Assembly (NCBI GenBank): GCA_034429745.1
Contig: DAOUFY010000014.1
Location: 26,046 to 90,045, forward strand
Source: JBAXBF01 sp034429745
GTDB taxonomy: Bacteria; Chloroflexota; Anaerolineae; Anaerolineales; DRKV01
Length of the DNA: 64,000 nt
Reading direction: 5' to 3'
The position numbers and the translations under genes were made by a program. Numbering within the stretch: the first letter of the stretch is position 1; every line of letters starts with the position of its first letter. Positions 54,201-61,294 of the stretch are shown here, in pieces. Below the pieces are notes generated by a model, which had not been told where the DNA came from, made no database searches, and saw only the letters and a program-made list of their open reading frames with translations.

Positions 54201-55343
54201 TTGAGTAAGGGGTATGTTTTTCGGGTGATTTTCAAGGGAATGCTACTGCTTCTCGCAGCTAACTTCATGTTTGCGGAAGTATATCCAATAAACACGCTTG
54301 GTAAGATATCAATTTATGGATGGTTGATTCCGGCACGGCAACGGCTCCCTTACGGGGATGATCCTTCTAAAGCGTATAACCTAAATTTATATAAACTCGA
54401 GGCGATGTTTGCTTCGCATGAGATTGCAGCAGCTATGCCTAAGTCAAAGGATGAATATCGAGTTATTCTGATTGGCGATTCATCTATTTGGGGCTATTTG
54501 CTCAAGCCAAGCGAGACGTTGGCAGCTTATATTAATTATGCACAGCTTAGTACAAAAGATGGAAGAATTGTCCGTGCCTACAATTTAGGGTACCCAACCG
54601 TTTCCTTGATGAAGGATTTGCTTATTTTGTCTCATGCCATGCAATATCAGCCGGATATGATCCTTTGGTTTGTAACGCTTGAAGGTTTTCCGTATGCCAA
54701 GCAGCTGTCTTCTCCGATTGTGCAAAACAATGCTGAAGAGGTTCGCTGGCTGATCCGGAAATATGGGTTGAGTTTTAATGAACGCGATCCTCAATTACAC
54801 TACTTGAATTATTGGGATAAAACCATTATCGGGCAGCGCCGCGAACTTGCCAACATTGTTCGCCTTCAACTATATGGAATAATGTGGGCGGCGACTGGAA
54901 TTGATCAAGCCTATCCGCAGAAAATAACTTTGCGCGCAGAAGATCTTGAAGCAGACATTAGTTATTATGACTTAAAATCCCCTCTAAAACCTGAAGACCT
55001 TTCCTTTGATGTCATTCAGGCTGGGATAGAAATGGCAGGCAAACTTCCCTTGATTATTATCAATGAGCCCATTTTCATCAGCGAAGGCAAAAACAGCCAA
55101 ATCCGCTATAATGCGATGTACCCGCGCTGGGCGTATGATGAATACCGTGCCTTGTTAATTAAGGAATGTGAACGGCGCAGCTGGCATTGTTTGGATTTGT
55201 GGAATGCAATACCGGCGGATGAATTTACCAATACTGCTATTCATATCACGCCGCAGGGCAGCGCCGAGTTGGCTGTTGTGCCATTGCGATTCTTGCAGCT
55301 AAGCCTTCAGTTGACAGGGAAACTTTCGGACGATTTACCCTAG
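54201..55343 (+). CDS. membrane-anchored SGNH/DltD-like acyltransferase-type protein
   Basis: A 380-residue protein with an N-terminal anchor helix (about 12-28) and the rest outside. IGDSSIWG with nucleophile Ser94 is the block-I GDS motif of SGNH esterases and acyltransferases. A late FTNTAIHITPQGS provides the likely catalytic His348. The Asp usually found three residues before that His is Thr here; Asp340 is the nearest acid. It starts three bases after the MBOAT gene with TTG behind GGGGGT, and no better in-frame start is seen. In MBOAT systems such a protein moves the acyl group from the shuttle Tyr to a wall polymer. Its end overlaps the convergent Fur gene by nine bases. Confidence 0.78.
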   Translation: MSKGYVFRVIFKGMLLLLAANFMFAEVYPINTLGKISIYGWLIPARQRLPYGDDPSKAYNLNLYKLEAMFASHEIAAAMPKSKDEYRVILIGDSSIWGYLLKPSETLAAYINYAQLSTKDGRIVRAYNLGYPTVSLMKDLLILSHAMQYQPDMILWFVTLEGFPYAKQLSSPIVQNNAEEVRWLIRKYGLSFNERDPQLHYLNYWDKTIIGQRRELANIVRLQLYGIMWAATGIDQAYPQKITLRAEDLEADISYYDLKSPLKPEDLSFDVIQAGIEMAGKLPLIIINEPIFISEGKNSQIRYNAMYPRWAYDEYRALLIKECERRSWHCLDLWNAIPADEFTNTAIHITPQGSAELAVVPLRFLQLSLQLTGKLSDDLP

Positions 55344-55727
55344 CTTCGTTGCAGTGCGGCAGGTCTCGCAAATGCCGAATAACACCAGATGATTGGTCGT
55401 GATTTCATAATTATAGCGTTCGCCAATGCTTTTTAAGAAAGGATATACTATTTCATTTTCAATAGTGATCACTTTTCTGCAAGATTGACAAACAAGGTGA
55501 TGGTGAAGGCCTTGGTGAACAGCTTCATAGACGAGCGCACGGTCTCCCATATCCGAGACGGATATTTTGCCTTCATGTGCCAACCGTTCCAAAGCGCGAT
55601 AGACGGTTGATGGGTTCAGAGCGGGCAGATTCTGGTGCAGTTGTTGATAGACTTCATGAGCAGATAAGTGTGTGCCGCTTTGTGCTAATAAATTCAAAAT
55701 CAGCAGCTCAACAGAACTTGTTTTCAT
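55335..55727 (-). CDS. Fur-family metal-dependent regulator, likely nickel-responsive
   Basis: A 130-residue Fur-type repressor. A winged helix with PSTVYRALERLAHEGKI spans about residues 30-60. The metal-binding dimerisation domain has YEAVHQGLHHHLVCQSC and a late GICETC, giving the two CxxC structural zinc pairs. It is divergent from the Ni/Co importer and lar genes, and a perfect palindrome sits in their promoter. A nickel-sensing (Nur-like) role is the best inference; zinc or another metal is possible. GGGAGA precedes the start. Its own promoter has TATAAT (complement of 55746-55751), so it may regulate itself. Confidence 0.85.
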   Translation of the reverse strand: MKTSSVELLILNLLAQSGTHLSAHEVYQQLHQNLPALNPSTVYRALERLAHEGKISVSDMGDRALVYEAVHQGLHHHLVCQSCRKVITIENEIVYPFLKSIGERYNYEITTNHLVLFGICETCRTATKLG

Positions 55728-55750
55728 ATAGCATCTCCCTAGCTAATTAT

Positions 55751-55774
55751 ATCCTAACTTAATAAAGATAGGAT
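55751..55774. promoter_or_regulatory. inverted repeat in the fur-like gene promoter
   Basis: Six-base arms (ATCCTA / TAGGAT) separated by 12 bases span the region between the -10 (complement of 55746-55751) and the -35 position of the leftward regulator gene. It differs from the importer operator, so it is only a weak candidate for autoregulation. Confidence 0.35.
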
Positions 55775-55793
55775 GAACAGCTTAATTCAAATC

Positions 55794-55822
55794 TTTACAA
55801 ATGCAAATATTTGCATTATACT
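55794..55822 (+). promoter_or_regulatory. metal-importer promoter with an 18-bp palindromic operator in its spacer
   Basis: TTTACA (55794-55799), a 17-base spacer and TATACT (55817-55822) form a good promoter. The perfect palindrome AATGCAAATATTTGCATT (55800-55817) fills the spacer exactly, so a bound repressor would block RNA polymerase. The TGCAA...TTGCA half-sites resemble Fur-family boxes, notably the TTGCAA half-sites described for Nur. The divergent Fur-family gene is the obvious binder. Confidence 0.78.
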
Positions 55823-55863
55823 TAGGGCATATTATTTTATTATTATTTTCACAAGGAGTGTTT

Positions 55864-56835
55864 ATGTTTTCTTCTCTTCCTCTCTCATCCCAACCGATGC
55901 ATATTCCAGATGGGTTTCTTTCAACGGTAATTTCTGTTGTTTTTTGGGTGTTAGCTATAGGTTTCATTGTAGTAGCTTTGCGAAACGTTCGCAGTGAGCT
56001 TGGAGACCGCCAAATCCCATTAATGGGCGTATTGGCAGCTGCAATTTTCGCCGGGCAGATGCTTAATTTCAGCATAAGCGGCGGCACTTCCGGACACTTG
56101 CTAGGCGTCGCCCTAGCTACCATTTTGGTAGGACCGTGGCAAGCGATGATTATTATGACAGCGGTAGTCTCGGTGCAGGCGCTTATCTTTCAGGATGGCG
56201 GCATTTTAGCTTTAGGAGCAAATATTTTTAATATGGCTGTAGTTGGTGTTTTTGTTGCCAACGGGGTCTATCACGCAATTCAACGACTGCTTAGTGGAAA
56301 TCAGAAAGTTTTCTGGTTGAGCGGTTTTATTGCAGCTTGGGCTTCTATTGTTGTGGCATCATTTTCTTGTGCCTTGCAGTTGGCACTTTCAGGCACATCG
56401 CCGGCCTCCATTGCGGTGCCAGCTATGGTTGGTGTGCATGCTTTGATTGGCATTGGAGAAGGATTGATCACTGTAGCTGCCCTAGCCTTTCTGTATGCCA
56501 CTCGCCGCGATTTGATCAGCGGAGGTGTTTCATCATCTCAAAGCACGCGTTCGTTGTGGATTGGTGGCATCATTATTGCTGCAATCTTGGCTATCCTTTC
56601 ACCGCTTGCCTCAACTCATCCAGATGGATTGGAATGGGTGGCTGAGCAGCATGGATTTATTGAGCGTGCTCAAGATGCTCTTTATTCCATCATCCCAGAT
56701 TATGTGATGCCAGGGGTGCCGGATGAGGCTTTGGCGACAATAATCGCCGGTTTAGTAGGTGTTGTGATAGTATTGTTGGTTGTGGTAGGTATTGCTTTTT
56801 TGGAAAAACAAGGTGCACGCGCCGAAAAGGTTTAA
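55864..56835 (+). CDS. cbiM: nickel/cobalt ECF importer substrate subunit CbiM fused to PDGLE domain
   Basis: A 323-residue membrane protein. The first 220 residues are CbiM/NikM: MHIPDGFLSTV, a GGTSGHLLGVALA with the second metal His, and about seven helices. A C-terminal PDGLEWVAEQHGF segment plus a last helix is the NikN/CbiN-like part, fused here. In the family, the N-terminal Met-His and amine bind the metal. Here the ATG with a good AAGGAG is at 55864 and puts 11 extra residues before MHIPDG (Met12). An ATG at 55897 would give the canonical end but has no ribosome-binding site. The extra residues may be removed after synthesis. The lar genes downstream favour nickel. Confidence 0.88.
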   Translation: MFSSLPLSSQPMHIPDGFLSTVISVVFWVLAIGFIVVALRNVRSELGDRQIPLMGVLAAAIFAGQMLNFSISGGTSGHLLGVALATILVGPWQAMIIMTAVVSVQALIFQDGGILALGANIFNMAVVGVFVANGVYHAIQRLLSGNQKVFWLSGFIAAWASIVVASFSCALQLALSGTSPASIAVPAMVGVHALIGIGEGLITVAALAFLYATRRDLISGGVSSSQSTRSLWIGGIIIAAILAILSPLASTHPDGLEWVAEQHGFIERAQDALYSIIPDYVMPGVPDEALATIIAGLVGVVIVLLVVVGIAFLEKQGARAEKV

Positions 56836-56841
56836 GGAAAG

Positions 56842-57618
56842 TTGAGTTCTTTTTCCTCTTCCATCCTCCTCTCTACTGACGCAAGGGTTAAGTTAATTCT
56901 TACCCTTGCGTCTCTTCTAACCATCAGCCTATTGCCAATAAAGGCATGGGGGGCGTATCTGCTGCTGTACGCAGCTTTGCTATCTTTGGAGATCCTTTCA
57001 AGCAAAGGTTTGAGTTTTTATTTCAAACGTTCTCTAATGGCTTTTCCATTTGCAATCTCTGCAGTCCCGTTGATATTTACTGTTCCTTCGCAGTTGTGGT
57101 ACACTATACCATGGTTGAATATATCTATCAGCTGTGCCGGGCTGGAGCGAGTGGCAGGGATTATAATAAAAATTTGGCTCAGCATGCACACCGCATTGTT
57201 GTTGACGAGTATAACGACTAAAGAACAGCTATTGGCTGCCCTGCGCAGTTTTGGGTTGCCACTAGTGTTTGTTGAAATATTAAGTATCATGATGAGATAT
57301 TTATCCATCTTTCAAACAGAAGCCGAAAGCTTGCTGCGAGCGCGTGCCTGTCGTAGTGTTGCCCTGCCCAATAGTGGATTGAAAGCTGGTGGCAGCGTTT
57401 TTTGGAGGGCTGAAGTAAGTGGCCAAATGGTTGGCAATTTAATGCTGCGATCGTTTGAACGTGGTGAACGAGTGTATCAAGCTATGCTGGCGCGCGGCTA
57501 TAATGGTATTCCTTTACAAGTTGAAACGCAAAAGGTTACAAACAAAGAAAAAGGGCTGTTGTTGTTTGGATTGGCATCGCTATCCTTTGTGATCATTTTT
57601 GGTATTCTTATCTACTAA
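56842..57618 (+). CDS. cbiQ: ECF importer transmembrane subunit CbiQ/EcfT
   Basis: A 258-residue T-component of the energy-coupling-factor Ni/Co importer, with about five membrane helices. The coupling helices carry LLRARACRS and ERVYQAMLARGYNG, the Ala-Arg-Gly motifs that contact the ATPase. It starts with TTG six bases after the cbiM stop, behind AAGGAAA, with no ATG or GTG near. It forms the importer with CbiM upstream and CbiO downstream. Confidence 0.9.
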   Translation: MSSFSSSILLSTDARVKLILTLASLLTISLLPIKAWGAYLLLYAALLSLEILSSKGLSFYFKRSLMAFPFAISAVPLIFTVPSQLWYTIPWLNISISCAGLERVAGIIIKIWLSMHTALLLTSITTKEQLLAALRSFGLPLVFVEILSIMMRYLSIFQTEAESLLRARACRSVALPNSGLKAGGSVFWRAEVSGQMVGNLMLRSFERGERVYQAMLARGYNGIPLQVETQKVTNKEKGLLLFGLASLSFVIIFGILIY

Positions 57619-57624
57619 GGCAAT

Positions 57625-58329
57625 TTGATTCCCGATATCGCTGTTGTTCATTTAAGTTATTCTTATCCTCAAGGCACATTGGCTTTAGATGATGTGAGCT
57701 TTGAGATTTCGCGCGGTGAAAAAGTAGCCCTCTTGGGTGCAAATGGGGCAGGCAAATCAACGCTGCTGCTTCACCTTAACGGCGTGCTGCCTAGTGAAGG
57801 CAAAGTGATTATTCAAGGAATCAAGCTTACCAAACAAACCGTGAGTGAAATTCGAGCACGGGTCGGAATGGTCTTCCAAGAGGCTGATGATCAATTGTTT
57901 TCCACAACGGTCTTTGATGATGTAGCCTATGGACCGCGTTATATGGGTCTCTCAGAAGAAGAGGTGCGGCTGCGGGTTCTAGAAGCGCTAGAAAAAGTCG
58001 GGTTGGCAGGTTTTGAAAAACGTCACCCCTATCACTTAAGTGTGGGAGAAAAACGCCGCGCTGCACTGGCAACAGTTCTTTCGATGCGTTCACCAATTTT
58101 GGTAATTGACGAACCTAGCGCGGGCTTAGATCCGCGCGGTAGAAGAGAGCTGATTGAGTTGCTGCAATCCTTACCGCAAACGTTAGTGTTGGCTACCCAC
58201 GATCTGGAGCTAGCGAATAAGGTTGCTTCTCGAGCAATTGTGCTTGATCATGGTAAAATTGTCAGTGATGAAGCGTGTTCAGTACTATTCAATGACCCCC
58301 AACGCTTAAGGCAATTTAGTTTACTGTAA
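57625..58329 (+). CDS. cbiO: ECF importer ATPase CbiO
   Basis: A 234-residue ABC ATPase. It has Walker A GANGAGKST, a Q-loop in GMVFQEADDQLF, the signature LSVGEKRRAALA (one residue off the usual LSGGQ, as is common in CbiO), Walker B ILVIDEPSAGLDP and the switch His in LATHDLE. It powers nickel/cobalt uptake. It starts with TTG seven bases after the cbiQ stop behind AAGG. Only one ATPase is present, so it should act as a homodimer. Confidence 0.92.
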   Translation: MIPDIAVVHLSYSYPQGTLALDDVSFEISRGEKVALLGANGAGKSTLLLHLNGVLPSEGKVIIQGIKLTKQTVSEIRARVGMVFQEADDQLFSTTVFDDVAYGPRYMGLSEEEVRLRVLEALEKVGLAGFEKRHPYHLSVGEKRRAALATVLSMRSPILVIDEPSAGLDPRGRRELIELLQSLPQTLVLATHDLELANKVASRAIVLDHGKIVSDEACSVLFNDPQRLRQFSLL

Positions 58330-58347
58330 TCGTGCTCGAGAAGGTTT

Positions 58348-59124
58348 ATGCAGCAAGAATATCTCTTACGAATACTAAATGAGGTAAAGAATCATACTCT
58401 ACCTGTAGAAAAAGCAATAGAGCAATTACGCCTTCTGCCTTTTGAGGAGCTTAGAGGAGAAGTACACCTTGATCACCACCGCTCTCTGCGCAGTGGTTTT
58501 CCAGAGGTGGTTTTTGCTCAAGGGAAAACGCCATCACAAATTGTCGAGATATTTCATAAGTTAGCCCAAGCCAATAATCAAGTGCTGGTAACTCGGCTTG
58601 ATGAAAAGGTATATGAGCAGATTCGGGCAGAGCTCTTACCCGAAGCGCGGTATGATCCTAAAAGCCGCACCTTGATCCTGGATAAAGAACCGCAGCGTCA
58701 GCGTTTGGAAGGGATCATTGTCGTTACGGCAGGTACAGCGGACTTGCCTGTAGCAGAAGAAGCTGCGGTTACAGCGGAAATAATGGGCAATCAAGTTGAA
58801 CGGATCATAGATGTTGGCGTTTCTGGATTACATCGCTTGCTGAATTATTTGCCTAAACTTCAAGCCGCGCATGTGATCATTGTAGCTGCCGGGATGGAGG
58901 GCGCCTTGCCTAGTGTTGTTGGCGGTTTAGTAGCTGTGCCTGTCATTGCTGTGCCTACCAGTGTTGGTTATGGGGCAAGTTTTGGCGGTGTAGCTGCTCT
59001 GTTAGCCATGCTGAACAGCTGTGCCAATGGTATAGCTGTGATGAATATTGATAATGGGTATGGAGCCGGTGTACTGGCAAGCAGAATAAACCGCTTGGCT
59101 TGGCAGAACCAGCCCTCCAATTAA
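58348..59124 (+). CDS. larB: nickel-pincer cofactor biosynthesis protein LarB
   Basis: A 258-residue protein whose C-terminal half is related to PurE. LarB carboxylates and hydrolyses nicotinic acid adenine dinucleotide, the first step of the nickel-pincer nucleotide cofactor. It has VTAGTADLPVAEEAAVTAE, VIIVAAGMEGALPSVVGG and the active-site Cys225 in MLNSCANGIAV. The N-terminal helical part carries DHHRSLRSGFPEVVFAQGKT. It starts 18 bases after cbiO in the same operon, which links metal import to cofactor synthesis. Confidence 0.93.
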   Translation: MQQEYLLRILNEVKNHTLPVEKAIEQLRLLPFEELRGEVHLDHHRSLRSGFPEVVFAQGKTPSQIVEIFHKLAQANNQVLVTRLDEKVYEQIRAELLPEARYDPKSRTLILDKEPQRQRLEGIIVVTAGTADLPVAEEAAVTAEIMGNQVERIIDVGVSGLHRLLNYLPKLQAAHVIIVAAGMEGALPSVVGGLVAVPVIAVPTSVGYGASFGGVAALLAMLNSCANGIAVMNIDNGYGAGVLASRINRLAWQNQPSN

Positions 59125-59175
59125 AGTTAAAGAGATCAGCACATTTAATTTCGGTTTTTTCTAAGGAGTAATTCA

Positions 59176-59991
59176 TTGGAGTTGGAACAGCCTTTAGCAG
59201 ATAAATGGCAGCGTTTGCTGAACCAGATTGGTGAGTATTCGTCTGCCATCGTAGCTTACTCCGGCGGGGTTGACAGCAGTCTGTTGGCGTATGCTGCTCA
59301 TTTGGTTCTCGGTGAAAATATGCTTGCGGTTACAGCAGACAGTGGTTTTGATTCACAAGCCCAGTTCATACAAGCTGAAGCGTTTGCTGTGCAGCATGGC
59401 ATCCCTTGGAAAAAGCTGAGCATTCCATTACTCACCAACGAAACAATTCTTTCAAATCCACCTGAAAGATGTTATTTTTGCAAGCTGACAATCCTCACTG
59501 CATTGCACGACTACGCGCGTAAGAATAATTTTGCGGTTGTGTTAGAGGGGCAGAATGCCGACGACCTGCTTGTTTATCGGCCGGGCAGGCGGGCGGTGCA
59601 GGAAACGGGGACGTATAGTCCCCTGCTGGAACAGCAGCTGACGAAAGCGGAAATCCGTCAAATAGCCCGTGCTTTAGGTTTGGCGGTGTGGGAAGCGGAA
59701 AGCAGTCCTTGTCTAGCGACGCGTATTCCTTACTATACCCCTATTACGCAGAAAATACTTAGACAAATTGAAGAAGCTGAGGTTTATTTAAAAAGCAAAG
59801 GGTTTACACATGTTCGGGTACGCTATCATCAGCAACTGGCACGTATTGAGGTTGCGCCGCAGGAAATTAATGCACTTACCGCAGCGCGATTGGATATTTT
59901 GCAAAAGTTTCATGAGTTAGGTTTTCAATATATTACAGTAGATTTGGAAGGATACCGTTCCGGAAACATGGATGAAGGAGTATTGCGATGA
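59176..59991 (+). CDS. larE: sulfur-donating synthase LarE
   Basis: A 271-residue PP-loop protein. LarE sulfurises the cofactor precursor. The ATP loop is AYSGGVDSSLLAYA; CYFCK and GQNADDLLVYRPGRRA follow, and the sacrificial-type Cys179 lies in SSPCLATRIPYYTPI. Only one Cys is at this site, so it appears to be the single-Cys, self-sacrificing class and not the three-Cys iron-sulfur class. It starts with TTG, seven bases after AAGGAG; the following in-frame TTG is less well placed. The stop overlaps the larC start by an ATGA. Confidence 0.93.
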   Translation: MELEQPLADKWQRLLNQIGEYSSAIVAYSGGVDSSLLAYAAHLVLGENMLAVTADSGFDSQAQFIQAEAFAVQHGIPWKKLSIPLLTNETILSNPPERCYFCKLTILTALHDYARKNNFAVVLEGQNADDLLVYRPGRRAVQETGTYSPLLEQQLTKAEIRQIARALGLAVWEAESSPCLATRIPYYTPITQKILRQIEEAEVYLKSKGFTHVRVRYHQQLARIEVAPQEINALTAARLDILQKFHELGFQYITVDLEGYRSGNMDEGVLR

Positions 59992-61169
59992 CGATCATGT
60001 ATTGTGATTGTTATTCCGGCATCAGTGGTGATATGCTGCTGTCAGCTATGTTGGATGCCGGCCTGCCGCTGACTTATTTGGAGGAACACATAGCTGCCTT
60101 AAAATTGAGGGCGTACCGCGGAGTTCAGGTGCAGGATATTCAGAAGGGTGCATTGAAGGCGCTTTCCCTGCAATGGTTGATAGAAGAAGAGCAGCAGCAT
60201 CGCCATTTGGGTGATATTGAAGAGATCATACAGTCGAGCTGTCTTCCGGCAGAGGTGAAAGCAGTAAGCCTAACCATTTTTCAGCGTTTAGCGCAGGCAG
60301 AAGCACAGGTGCATGGGACTGACATCCAACATGTACATTTTCACGAAGTAGGGGCACTGGATTCCATATTGGATATTGTTGGAGCAGCTATTGGCTTGCA
60401 TTATTTTGGGGTGAAACAACTATATTCCTCAGCATTGCCTTTAGGCAGTGGGACTATAAAAAGCCAACACGGCTTGCTGCCTTTGCCTGCGCCGGCAGTG
60501 ATGGTGCTGCTTCAGCAGGCAGGTGCGCCACTTCGCCCCTCGAGTGCCGAAGAAGAATTGGTTACACCAACCGGAGCAGCAATTCTCAGCAGCTTGGCAG
60601 TGTTTGAGCAGCCATCCATGACCCTGCAGCGTTTCGGAATAGGTGCCGGCAAGCGCGACTTTCCTTGGCCCAATGTATTGCGCCTGTTGATTGGTGAGCC
60701 AATAGCTTCATCGCCGGAAACGTTTGTCGAGTTGATCACCAATATTGATGACATGAACCCACAAGCTTATCAGCACATCATGCAGCGCCTGTTTGATGAG
60801 GGTGCGCTGGACGTGTACCTTACCCCCATTATCATGAAAAAAAGCCGACCGGCTACACGCCTAAGCGTAATTGCGAAAAAGCAAGATGAAGCCCATTTGG
60901 CTGATTTGCTGTTGAGAGAAACGACAACCTTCGGCATTCGAGTGATACCGATTTATCACCGTTACGAAGCGTCGCGCGAAGTGCATCTTGTTGCAACACC
61001 TATTGGAGAAGCGCAGGTGAAGTTGAAAAAGGCCGGCAGCAAAATTGTACAAATTGCCCCAGAATATGATGCAGTGGAAAAATTGGCTAAGGAATCATCC
61101 CTAACTTGGGAAGAAGTGTATTGGATGGTAAAAGAAGCCGCCCAAAAATATTTTGGAATAGAAAAATAG
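59988..61169 (+). CDS. larC: nickel insertion protein LarC, single uninterrupted frame
   Basis: A 393-residue LarC, the CTP-dependent enzyme that inserts nickel into the pincer cofactor. It begins MYCDCYSGISGDMLL and contains VHFHEVGALDSILDIVGAA, a His-rich stretch (EEQQHRHLGD), TPTGAAILSSL, NIDDMNPQAY and the C-terminal IIMKKSRPATRLSV. In Lactobacillus plantarum larC is split by a programmed frameshift; here both halves are in one frame with no slippery break. It is the last gene of the operon, followed by a strong terminator. The client enzyme LarA is not in the window. Confidence 0.93.
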   Translation: MTIMYCDCYSGISGDMLLSAMLDAGLPLTYLEEHIAALKLRAYRGVQVQDIQKGALKALSLQWLIEEEQQHRHLGDIEEIIQSSCLPAEVKAVSLTIFQRLAQAEAQVHGTDIQHVHFHEVGALDSILDIVGAAIGLHYFGVKQLYSSALPLGSGTIKSQHGLLPLPAPAVMVLLQQAGAPLRPSSAEEELVTPTGAAILSSLAVFEQPSMTLQRFGIGAGKRDFPWPNVLRLLIGEPIASSPETFVELITNIDDMNPQAYQHIMQRLFDEGALDVYLTPIIMKKSRPATRLSVIAKKQDEAHLADLLLRETTTFGIRVIPIYHRYEASREVHLVATPIGEAQVKLKKAGSKIVQIAPEYDAVEKLAKESSLTWEEVYWMVKEAAQKYFGIEK

Positions 61170-61244
61170 AATAAGCTACTCGTTAATACAAGGGCTTAAA
61201 AGTTTCACTACCTTTTGCCTTAAATGTTAGAAGAGAAGCAATAA

Positions 61245-61278
61245 AAAATCCCTTCCTCCACCTAGAGGAAGGGATTTT
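61245..61278. terminator. strong bidirectional terminator between larC and the lipoprotein gene
   Basis: A perfect 14-base stem (AAAATCCCTTCCTC / GAGGAAGGGATTTT) with a six-base loop CACCTA. The T-run on one strand and A-run on the other let it work in both directions between two convergent genes. Confidence 0.93.
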
Positions 61279-61294
61279 GATACTGTCTTGTTTC

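Noticed and set aside
52755..55343. Calling the MBOAT trio a true dlt (D-alanylation) operon
   Set aside because: No dltA or dltC is present, and the SGNH protein lacks the usual DxxH spacing; only the shuttle logic is shared.
55801..55863. An upstream in-frame ATG for CbiM that would add 21 hydrophobic residues like a signal peptide
   Set aside because: It lies inside the palindrome between the -35 and -10, upstream of the expected transcript start, and has no ribosome-binding site.
59988..61169. Programmed frameshift in larC
   Set aside because: The frame is continuous over 393 codons and contains both the N- and C-terminal LarC motifs.
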